Positions 1 to 5,337 of a DNA stretch of 5,644 nt are shown in pieces (the stretch's first letter is position 1; each line of letters starts with the position of its first letter). The notes under the pieces are model-generated. The model had not been told where the DNA came from, did no database searches, and saw nothing but the letters and a program-made list of their open reading frames with translations. A program made the translations under genes and the position numbers. Origin of the DNA: Chloroflexota bacterium (GTDB lineage Bacteria; Chloroflexota; Dehalococcoidia; UBA2247; RBG-13-53-26); assembly GCA_003650185.1 (NCBI GenBank), contig QMOF01000155.1, forward strand, positions 1 through 5,644. Direction: 5' to 3'.

Positions 1-1192
1 CCTTCTGCCGGCCGTGCTCCAACCGCTTCTCAAGCTGGGCCACCCTCTCCTGCCTGGCCCTGGCCTTGGCCAGCTCTTCTTCGAGCCGAGGTAGCTGTGC
101 TGCTCTGGTCTCCAGTTCTTCGGTCTTGCTCAGCAGGCGCCCCTTCTCCTCGAGCTTGCTCCCTTTCTTGTCGCTTATCGCCTGTGCCAGGCTATCCCTT
201 CGCCTGCTGAGGGCAAACGATTGCTGGAGCCTGCGGTCCATCTCCTCTACCTCTTTCCGTGTCCCTTGCAGCCGGGCGTAGCCTGCTGTGACCTCTTCTC
301 CCCGCTCAAGCAAGCTTTCATAGTCCTGAATCCGGTGGGTATGCTCAGCCAGACTGGCGTGCCACCGGTCCAGTTCGCTTCTTGCCTGCTCGGTGGCTTT
401 CCTTAGCTCGGTCAACTGCTCCTGCTTGAACTCCAACCACTTTCTTTTCTCTCTCAGGCTGTTGACCCGCGACTCCTGCTCCTTCACCTCAAGCTCAACT
501 TTGAGGAGTTCCGCTTCTGTCTCTGCCACGGCGGACTCGTACTCGGCCTTCTGCGCGATCTCCTGCTGGATATCCCGGATGCTGTTCTCGAGGGCGCTCT
601 GCTGCCTTTCCCTTTCCCGGGCACGCTCCCTGGCCTTTTCTGCCAGCTCATCGTACAGCGACAGTCCCAGTATGTCCGCCAGGACCTTCTTCCTCTCTCC
701 GGGCGGCTTGATGGTGAACTCGTCGGCGTGGCCCTGACGCAGAAAAGCGCTGTTGACGAAGGTATGGTAGTCCATGTGCAGTGTGTCGATGATGCTTTGC
801 TGCGTCTGCGCCACGCTGTCGCCGCTGATGGACTTGAAGCCGTCTTCCCCAGCTACCTGGAAGTCCAGCACGGTGTGTCCCGGTCTCTCGGTCTGGCCCT
901 GCCTGCCCCTGGGCCTGGCCCTAGTGCGTTTGCGCACCACCCGGTACTGGGTCTGGCCCACCACGAAGTCCAGGTCCACCTCCATGTCACCTCGGCCTGT
1001 GTGGATGAGCTCGTCGTCGGTCTTGGCTCTGGACTTTCCCCAGAGCGCCCAGGTAATGGCATCTATGATGGCTGACTTGCCATTGCCGTTATCGCCGCAA
1101 AGGCAGGCCAGGTGGATGCCATCGAGGTACAGTGGCGGCACGTTTTCCTTGTAGCACATGAAGTTGCGCAAGAAGAGTTTCGTGGGTATCAT
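1..1192 (-). CDS. sbcC: SbcC/Rad50-family DNA repair ATPase, N-terminal part (runs off the left edge)
   Basis: This is the large subunit of the SbcCD (Mre11-Rad50-like) complex, which in known members uses ATP to control an SbcD nuclease that trims DNA ends and hairpins in the cytoplasm. I translated 397 codons from the ATG at 1190-1192, and the frame stays open to the edge. The Walker A loop GDNGNGKS is at residues 33-40, after the family opening LFLRNFMCYKENVPPL. The Q-loop FLRQGHADEFT is at 150-160 (Gln153), followed by GERKKVLADILGL. From about residue 183 the chain is rich in Glu, Lys, Arg and Gln with heptad-like Leu spacing, as expected for the ascending coiled coil. The zinc hook, Walker B and signature motif must lie beyond the edge. 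An Arg-rich patch lies at about 84-103. An AGGAAG ribosome site (1198-1203) sits 5 bases before the ATG. No SbcD partner lies upstream. Family is secure; SbcC versus another Rad50-like ATPase is slightly less so. Confidence 0.93.
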   Translation of the reverse strand, partial: MIPTKLFLRNFMCYKENVPPLYLDGIHLACLCGDNGNGKSAIIDAITWALWGKSRAKTDDELIHTGRGDMEVDLDFVVGQTQYRVVRKRTRARPRGRQGQTERPGHTVLDFQVAGEDGFKSISGDSVAQTQQSIIDTLHMDYHTFVNSAFLRQGHADEFTIKPPGERKKVLADILGLSLYDELAEKARERARERERQQSALENSIRDIQQEIAQKAEYESAVAETEAELLKVELEVKEQESRVNSLREKRKWLEFKQEQLTELRKATEQARSELDRWHASLAEHTHRIQDYESLLERGEEVTAGYARLQGTRKEVEEMDRRLQQSFALSRRRDSLAQAISDKKGSKLEEKGRLLSKTEELETRAAQLPRLEEELAKARARQERVAQLEKRLEHGRQK

Positions 1193-1197
1193 TTTTG

Positions 1198-1236
1198 CTT
1201 CCTGTGGAACGAGTGGCCAGTGCCTTGTCAATTATA
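1198..1236 (-). promoter_or_regulatory. Putative sbcC promoter (-10 box) and ribosome binding site
   Basis: Read on the minus strand, 1236-1231 is a perfect TATAAT. The hexamer 17 bases further upstream (1259-1254, TGGCGA) matches TTGACA at only 3 of 6 positions, so the -35 is weak or absent. Transcription would start near 1224, giving a leader of about 32 bases that contains AGGAAG at 1203-1198, well spaced from the ATG. A TTGACA at 1231-1226 overlaps the -10 box but has no matching -10 downstream. The promoter is inferred from sequence only. It implies that sbcC is transcribed separately from the oxidoreductase gene upstream. Confidence 0.5.
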
Positions 1237-1377
1237 TCTTGCGCCGGGCTGAGTCGCCATGCAACCAGGGTTGGGGAGCCTGCCCTCAGTGTTGGTGCAT
1301 GGCCGGGTACGGCGCCTGAGCGGTGAAACGACTCTCGCGCGGACGATGAGCGGCGCAGGTAGCGCAAAGCGGATCTC

Positions 1378-1424
1378 GCCAGCCGGAGCAAGTGCAATGG
1401 TGATGTGCAGCGCTCCGGGCTGGC
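1378..1424 (-). terminator. Bulged stem-loop directly after the oxidoreductase stop codon
   Basis: Two bases past the TAG stop (1429-1427), minus-strand GCCAGCCCGGAG (1424-1413) pairs with CTCCGGCTGGC (1388-1378). That is 11 base pairs with one bulged C, closed by a 24-base loop. The position suits transcript-end formation or 3'-end protection of the FAH/oxidoreductase mRNA. No T-run follows: the next minus-strand bases are GAGATCCGC. It is therefore not a standard intrinsic terminator, and it could act with Rho or only as an mRNA-stabilising structure. Confidence 0.4.
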
Positions 1425-1426
1425 AC

Positions 1427-3409
1427 CTAGACCTGCCGACCTGCGTCGTACCCGGCGGTGATGGCGGCCATGATGGTGCCCTGCCCCTCGGCAGCCACCC
1501 CAGCGGCATCGCCCACTATGTGGGTCTCGATCCCCTTTCTCTCTGCGACCTCCGCCAGGAAGATGTTCGGCCGTCTGTCGCTGGCGAAGACAATGGTCTC
1601 GATATCGGGCAACCTGTCTCGGTCATTGCCGGTTATCATCCAGACTTCGTCTGTGCCTACGATCTCCACCTTCTGAACGTTCTTGTGCCGCCTGACGCCT
1701 TTCTCTATCAGCCTGCCTACCAGATAACGCCTGTCGGCGGAGGCCATTTTCCGGGCGAAGTGCCCGCCCCTCTCGACCACGTAGACCGTCTTGCCCTGCT
1801 CGGAGAGATAGTCGGCCACCTGGAGTCCTATCTGGTCACCTCCAACTACGAGGACGCTGTCCCCGGTCAGCTTCTGTTCCTCCAGGAGCTCGTCGGCCGT
1901 CATCAACTCGATGTCTTTTATGTTGCCCAGTCCCTCGACGAAGCCCAGTGGCACCTCGGGCAGGCTCCCTGTGGCCACGATCAGCACGTCAGGTTTGATC
2001 TCGTCGAGCAGGCTTTCATCCACGGTAACGTTCAAGCGTACCTGAACGCCCAGCTCGTTTAACTGTCTTTCGTACCAGGGCAGGATGTCCGCTATTTCGG
2101 CCCTTCTGGGGATGATAGAGGCCAACTTCAACTGCCCGCCGACCCATCCTCTGCTCTCGCACACCAGTACCCTGTGCCCGGCGAACGCGGCCCTCCTGGC
2201 CGCCTCCAGCCCCGCTACGCCTGCCCCGGCCACCAGCACCTTCCTGGGAGCCGCCGCCTTCTCACCCTCTATCTCCGGCAGGAGGTACTCCCGCCCTACC
2301 CGTGCGTTTACGGCGCAGCTCGCCTCCCCGTACCTGAGGATTCCCTCGATACAGCCCAGGCACTCTGCCAGGCAGGGCCGTATCTCGTCGATCTCCCCCC
2401 GCCGCGCCTTCTCCACCATCTCGGGGTCGGCTATCTGCGCCCGGGACATCACCGTCAGGTCTGCCTTGCCTTCGGCTATGATCCGGTCAGCCACCACCGG
2501 GCTCTTGATCCTGCCCACGATTATCACCGGGATAGAAACGTGCTTCTTGACTTCCTGGCTGAAGCGGGCGAAGACCCCTTGCTCTTCGTACATGGGCATG
2601 ATGGTATAGTGCAGGGTGCCCATCGAGGCAGCGCCAGCGGTTATGCTCAGGTAGTCGACGCTCTCCTTTTCCAGAATCGGGGCCAGACGACACACCTCCG
2701 GCAGGGCCCAGCTCCCCTGCCCGATGAAGTCATCGCCGTTTAGCCGCACTCCTATCGGTATGCCATCGCCGACCCGCTCCCGCACCGCGCGTACCACCTC
2801 CAGCAGGAACCTTATCCTGTTATCGAAGCTGCCGCCGTACTCGTCTGTTCTTCTGTTGTACCGGGGAGTGAGAAAAGTGTTGATCAGGTATCCGTGCCCA
2901 CCGTGGATTTCCAGGAAGTCAAAGCCGACGCGGACGGACTTCTCCGCCCCGTCTGCGAAGGCAGCCACAAACTCCTTCAGCTCTTCTTTCGTTGCCGCCC
3001 TGGTCTTGAGGCCGACCGCGTTCATCTCCGGGACATCCGACGCGGCTATTGCCTCCTCGGGGATGTGGGCCAGACCACCGTGGTTGAGCTGCGCCCCAAA
3101 CTTGACGTCGTACTGGTGCACCGCCTTGACCATCTGCTCCAGGCTGGGAAGTACATGGTCTTCCCAGAGATGGACCATTCTGACAGTAGCCGGGTCGGCG
3201 GTGCCAGTGGGATGCACCGGCATGGCACCGCTGACTATCATCCCGGGGCGGCTGCGCGCTCGTTCCACCAGGAACCCGGTTAGCTGGGGGGTGACACTGC
3301 CGTCTTCTTCGATGCCGAAGCCGGGGTCCATGGCCGACATCACAATCCTGTTCTTGACTTCCATGGGGCCTACTCTGATTGGCTGAAAGAGGTGTTTCAG
3401 TTTCTGCAA
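1427..3409 (-). CDS. Old yellow enzyme family NADH:flavin/FAD oxidoreductase (2,4-dienoyl-CoA reductase / BaiCD / enoate reductase type)
   Basis: This is a 660-residue cytoplasmic iron-sulfur flavoprotein. Relatives reduce activated C=C bonds, for example in dienoyl-CoA, enoates or bile-acid enones, with electrons passing NAD(P)H-FAD-4Fe4S-FMN. Numbering is from the TTG. Residues 1 to about 340 form the FMN TIM barrel: start KLKHLFQPIRVGPMEVKNRI, QLNHGG near 107-112, HGGHGYLINTFLTPRYNRR from 169 with Tyr174 at the catalytic position, YGGSFDNRIRF near 191-201. Cluster cysteines are 346, 350, 353 and 365. The C-terminal module has two dinucleotide folds: GAGVAG (395-400) with GGQLKLAS and ATGSLPEVP, and GGDQIG (523-528). 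GDAAGVAAEGQGT (from 633) is the terminal FAD motif. I chose TTG at 3409 because AAGGAGG (3422-3416) lies 6 bases before it and the family begins there. A GTG at 3463 would add 18 Arg-rich residues. The gene follows the FAH-family gene, so co-transcription is likely. The substrate is unknown. Confidence 0.93.
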   Translation of the reverse strand: MQKLKHLFQPIRVGPMEVKNRIVMSAMDPGFGIEEDGSVTPQLTGFLVERARSRPGMIVSGAMPVHPTGTADPATVRMVHLWEDHVLPSLEQMVKAVHQYDVKFGAQLNHGGLAHIPEEAIAASDVPEMNAVGLKTRAATKEELKEFVAAFADGAEKSVRVGFDFLEIHGGHGYLINTFLTPRYNRRTDEYGGSFDNRIRFLLEVVRAVRERVGDGIPIGVRLNGDDFIGQGSWALPEVCRLAPILEKESVDYLSITAGAASMGTLHYTIMPMYEEQGVFARFSQEVKKHVSIPVIIVGRIKSPVVADRIIAEGKADLTVMSRAQIADPEMVEKARRGEIDEIRPCLAECLGCIEGILRYGEASCAVNARVGREYLLPEIEGEKAAAPRKVLVAGAGVAGLEAARRAAFAGHRVLVCESRGWVGGQLKLASIIPRRAEIADILPWYERQLNELGVQVRLNVTVDESLLDEIKPDVLIVATGSLPEVPLGFVEGLGNIKDIELMTADELLEEQKLTGDSVLVVGGDQIGLQVADYLSEQGKTVYVVERGGHFARKMASADRRYLVGRLIEKGVRRHKNVQKVEIVGTDEVWMITGNDRDRLPDIETIVFASDRRPNIFLAEVAERKGIETHIVGDAAGVAAEGQGTIMAAITAGYDAGRQV

Positions 3410-3415
3410 GGCATC

Positions 3416-3422
3416 CCTCCTT
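3416..3422 (-). promoter_or_regulatory. Ribosome binding site that sets the oxidoreductase start at TTG 3409
   Basis: The minus-strand sequence AAGGAGG, a near-perfect Shine-Dalgarno, is followed by the spacer GATGCC and then TTG. The competing GTG at 3463 has only a purine-rich GAGCGAAG upstream. An ATG inside the spacer (3414-3412) opens a frame of only five codons (MPCRN) and is not a gene start. This site lies past the stop codon of the upstream FAH-family gene, so the oxidoreductase can be translated without relying on coupling. Confidence 0.75.
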
Positions 3423-3459
3423 CTACGGCAAGCGCCGACCAAGGGCCGGATATGCTGGC

Positions 3460-4260
3460 TCACAGACCGCGGCTTCGCTCCGCGGCAACCACGGAGTTCC
3501 TGAGTATCCCTATCTTCTCTATTTTCACCTCGACCACGTCTCCTGCGCTCATGGGGCCGATCCCTGACGGTGTTCCAGTGGAGATGACGTCGCCCGGGAG
3601 CAGGGTCATGACACTCGAAACAAAGGCGACCAGCTCAGGCACGCTAAAGATAAGGTCACTGGTGCGGGCTGACTGGCGCAGTTCCCCATTCAGGTAGGTC
3701 TCCAGTCGGAGGTCACTGGGATCGGCTTCGGTCTGGATGCAGGGGCCGATTGGGGCAAAAGTGTCATAGCCCTTGGCCCTGGTCCACTGGCCATCGTCCC
3801 TCTGAGCGTAGCGCTCTGACACGTCGTTGACGCACGTGTAGCCCAGGATGCAGTCCTTCACCCGCTCCGGTGGCACGTTCCTGGCCTTTCTGCCGATGAC
3901 CACGCCCAGTTCGCCTTCGTAGTCCACCCGGAGCCTGGCCAGGGGCGGGAGGACGATTTCCTCGTCAGGACCTATGACAGCGGTAGATGGCTTGAGGAAG
4001 ATCAGGGGGTTGGGTGGTATGGGCAGCCTGGTCTCTTCGGCATGACTGCGGTAGTTGAGACCGAGGGCGACTATCTTGGAGGGGTGGCAGGGTGAGAGGA
4101 GCTTCACCCCACCGAGTTCATACTTATCTCCGTCGAAGGGAATGGATGCGGCAGCCCTTCCGAAGTGCGTGAACGGACTGCCTTTGAAGCTACGGATAGC
4201 GTTATCTTCCAGAACGCCGTACCTGGCTCTGCCCTGGGCGGCGAAGCGGACAAATCGCAA
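3460..4260 (-). CDS. Fumarylacetoacetate hydrolase (FAH) family protein
   Basis: This 266-residue protein has the full length of bacterial FAH-superfamily enzymes, which are divalent-metal-dependent hydrolases, decarboxylases or isomerases of 2-oxo or 1,3-diketo acids (HpaG, acylpyruvase/YcgM and 2-keto-3-deoxy-L-fuconate types). An N-terminal region (1-55) leads into GLNYRSHAEE (67-76). Metal ligands are Glu115 and Glu117 in DYEGELGVVIG, and Asp146 in CVNDVSERYAQ. Lys163 lies in RAKGYDTFAPIGP, and STGTPSGIG (227-235) closes the active site. The start is TTG at 4260. The reading frame reaches back only to a TAA inside the -10 box, the first internal Met is residue 218, and GAGAGG lies 7 bases upstream. 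The stop is 50 bases before the oxidoreductase TTG and overlaps an alternative GTG by 4 bases (GTGA). This fits an operon for breakdown of a ring-derived or unsaturated acid. The precise reaction cannot be assigned. Confidence 0.92.
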   Translation of the reverse strand: MRFVRFAAQGRARYGVLEDNAIRSFKGSPFTHFGRAAASIPFDGDKYELGGVKLLSPCHPSKIVALGLNYRSHAEETRLPIPPNPLIFLKPSTAVIGPDEEIVLPPLARLRVDYEGELGVVIGRKARNVPPERVKDCILGYTCVNDVSERYAQRDDGQWTRAKGYDTFAPIGPCIQTEADPSDLRLETYLNGELRQSARTSDLIFSVPELVAFVSSVMTLLPGDVISTGTPSGIGPMSAGDVVEVKIEKIGILRNSVVAAERSRGL

Positions 4261-4480
4261 GTTCCTGCCTCTCTTCGAGTATTATAGCGGCATTTGGCTG
4301 TGCTTGCAGTGCCTTTGCGGGTTTGTCTTGCTCCCAGCCGGGTGCAGAAGGGGGCCGGCACAGCATCGCGGGAGGTTCAGCGGATCGGGGACCTTATGGT
4401 AAGTGGGCGGCTTCCCGGTCAGCGCATCTGCGTCATGCAGTTGACTGCGGCCACCGCATCGAGCATCCGGCGTCCTGTCT
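4261..4480. other. Intergenic spacer between the acetyltransferase gene and the FAH-family gene
   Basis: These 220 bases hold no convincing gene. Apart from the TATAAT box at 4281-4286, I see short dyads only: GCAGT-TG-ACTGC (4437-4448), TGCGG-CCA-CCGCA (4446-4458) and GCCGG/CCGGC (4337-4341 with 4355-4359). None is followed by a T-run on the minus strand, so there is no clear intrinsic terminator for the acetyltransferase gene. Read-through into the FAH-family gene is possible. Confidence 0.6.
4268..4286 (-). promoter_or_regulatory. Putative promoter -10 box and ribosome site of the FAH/oxidoreductase operon
   Basis: Minus-strand 4286-4281 is a perfect TATAAT in the context CCGCTATAATAC. 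The hexamer 17 bases upstream (4309-4304, CTGCAA) matches TTGACA at only 3 of 6 positions. Transcription would begin near 4275, leaving a leader of about 14 bases that contains GAGAGG (4273-4268) before the TTG start. The leader is short enough that the 5' end would lie almost at the ribosome site. The assignment is by pattern only. Confidence 0.5.
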
Positions 4481-5125
4481 CTATAGGTCACACAGCCATC
4501 GGGTCATGCCGGGGCAGCCGATCTCCGCCTCGAAGTCCGGGTGCCGCTTCTCGTCGAGAAACCTGAAGCCAACTTTCTGGTAGGCACGCTCGGCCGGGGT
4601 GTTGCCAATGTAGAAAGTCACCTGTGCCCGGCCAAAGCCTTGCTGACGTCCCTTGTCCAGTATCGCTTCCAGCAATCTCGTGATCACTCCCTGCCGCCGG
4701 AAGTCAGGAAGGGTGGCAACGTGTTCCACAACCCATGCACCCTCAACAGTGTCGAGGTGGCAAGTCAGGAAGGCGGCCAGGCCCTGCTCTCCCGCGGCCA
4801 TATCCGCCTCGGTCAGTCCCACCTTCTGCGTGGCTGTTGCCAGAGGCTCGGTGACCGTCAGCTCCCCGTTGGTGTCCGGGTCGTACCCTTCCAGCGCAGC
4901 GACGGCACGGCCGTCCACCTCGGCTACAAGGAACTCGGTATAGGAACACATGTGACGCGGCGGCGCCAGGGACAGCTCCTTGAGGACGGCCAGGCACTTC
5001 TCCTCCGGCTGCGAGATGATGATGTCCCAGATGCCGCGCTCCATGTGTGACCGCCCCGCTGCCAGCATGACCCACGCCAGGAACTCTGCATCTTCGGGTC
5101 GGGCAGGCCGAATGTTGACGTTCAT
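4481..5125 (-). CDS. GNAT-family N-acetyltransferase
   Basis: This is a 214-residue protein with a single GNAT domain, expected to move an acetyl group from acetyl-CoA to an amine in the cytoplasm. It opens MNVNIRPARPEDAEFLAWVM, the usual beta1-alpha1 of the family. An acidic stretch, GYDPDTNGELT, lies at 80-90. Motif A, the acetyl-CoA pyrophosphate loop, is VEHVATLPDFRRQGVITRLLEAIL (133-156), with RRQGVI as the (R/Q)xxGx(G/A)-type loop. Motif B is NTPAERAYQKVGFRFLDEKRHPDFE (175-199). I start at ATG 5125 because AGGAG (5138-5134) is 8 bases upstream. A GTG at 5134 in the same frame overlaps that ribosome site and would add only three residues. At 214 residues it is longer than a minimal GNAT (about 150); the extra length lies between the N-terminal strand and motif A, at about 30-125. 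The substrate is unknown, and neighbouring genes give no clue to it. Confidence 0.9.
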   Translation of the reverse strand: MNVNIRPARPEDAEFLAWVMLAAGRSHMERGIWDIIISQPEEKCLAVLKELSLAPPRHMCSYTEFLVAEVDGRAVAALEGYDPDTNGELTVTEPLATATQKVGLTEADMAAGEQGLAAFLTCHLDTVEGAWVVEHVATLPDFRRQGVITRLLEAILDKGRQQGFGRAQVTFYIGNTPAERAYQKVGFRFLDEKRHPDFEAEIGCPGMTRWLCDL

Positions 5126-5226
5126 TGTGTGCACTCCTCTCTCGCTTGACTAGTTGGTCTTTTCTTGGCCAATCCGTTACGACGGTACTGCAACGAGCCG
5201 GCCAGTGGAGCTGTTACTTGGCTTCT

Positions 5227-5232
5227 ATTATA
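5227..5232 (-). promoter_or_regulatory. Putative -10 box of the acetyltransferase gene
   Basis: Minus-strand 5232-5227 is TATAAT, in the context CCGGCTATAATAG, which nearly repeats the box before the FAH-family gene. The hexamer 17 bases upstream (5255-5250, TGTAAA) is a 3-of-6 match to TTGACA and lies inside a perfect dyad (5243-5262). Transcription would start near 5220, giving a leader of about 95 bases before the ATG at 5125. Inferred from sequence only. Confidence 0.5.
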
Positions 5233-5242
5233 GCCGGATTCT

Positions 5243-5262
5243 CGTTCCCTTTACAGGGAACG
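5243..5262. promoter_or_regulatory. Perfect 8-bp inverted repeat, candidate operator
   Basis: CGTTCCCT (5243-5250) and AGGGAACG (5255-5262) are exact reverse complements separated by TTAC. The dyad covers the -35 position of the leftward TATAAT promoter, centred about 32 bases before its presumed start. It lies roughly 73 bases before the presumed start of the rightward response regulator transcript. Neither proposed transcript contains it, so a protein-binding site is more likely than an RNA hairpin. The binding regulator is not identifiable. Confidence 0.5.
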
Positions 5263-5290
5263 TGTTTGCGCTGGTGGCGAACCCTTGCGT

Positions 5291-5330
5291 TTGCCGGTTG
5301 CAGTAACGCAGGCTAATATTATTCGTGGAG
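5291..5330 (+). promoter_or_regulatory. Putative response regulator promoter and ribosome binding site
   Basis: TTGCCG (5291-5296) and TAATAT (5314-5319) each match consensus at 4 of 6 positions, with a 17-base spacer. TATTAT at 5317-5322 is a better -10 match but has no well-placed -35. GGAG (5327-5330) lies 7 bases before the ATG at 5338. If the promoter is right, the transcript would begin near 5326, almost on the ribosome site, so the real start may be further upstream. Confidence 0.35.
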
Positions 5331-5337
5331 AGACTGC

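Larger units (their letters stand above)
5183..5308. repeat. Facing pair of 12-base repeats in the divergent control region
   Basis: CGGTACTGCAAC at 5183-5194 and GTTGCAGTAACG at 5297-5308 are reverse complements at 11 of 12 positions, with an uninterrupted 9-base core (GTTGCAGTA) and one internal mismatch. The left copy lies in the acetyltransferase leader. The right copy lies between the proposed -35 and -10 of the response regulator promoter. The two could be paired binding sites for one regulator, but a single chance pair is not excluded. Confidence 0.35.

Noticed and set aside
66..1154. Several Ser-rich plus-strand open frames opposite sbcC
   Set aside because: The Ser, Leu and Arg richness is what the complement of Glu/Lys/Gln-rich coiled-coil codons gives. 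No ribosome sites or domains support them.
1262..1273. CAACC-AG-GGTTG short dyad upstream of the sbcC -10 box
   Set aside because: Five-base arms with a two-base centre are too short to separate from chance without comparative data.
1259..2062. Long plus-strand open frame of 267 codons opposite the oxidoreductase gene
   Set aside because: It lies antisense to a strongly supported gene, its composition is the mirror of that gene's codons, and it shows no family motif.
2085..3386. Plus-strand frames of 129 to 220 codons opposite the oxidoreductase
   Set aside because: They overlap each other and the real gene, and translate to low-information Pro/Ser/Arg-rich sequence.
4282..4491. Minus-strand 69-codon frame bridging the acetyltransferase end and the spacer
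   Set aside because: It starts at a GTG inside the acetyltransferase gene without a good ribosome site, runs over the FAH promoter and resembles nothing I know.
4294..4583. Two overlapping plus-strand frames in the spacer and the acetyltransferase end
   Set aside because: No ribosome site or motif, and most of their length is antisense to the acetyltransferase.
5165..5172. TTGGCCAA palindrome in the acetyltransferase leader
   Set aside because: An 8-base palindrome alone is expected by chance fairly often in this much sequence, and it has no partner site.
5146..5174. TTGACT on the plus strand as a -35 for a response regulator promoter
   Set aside because: At 17 bases downstream the -10 position reads CCAATC, which is not a usable match, and it lies far from the gene start.
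5125..5316. Plus-strand 63-codon frame in the divergent control region
   Set aside because: It covers the proposed promoter and operator elements and has no recognisable protein features; the leading ATG is antisense to the acetyltransferase start.
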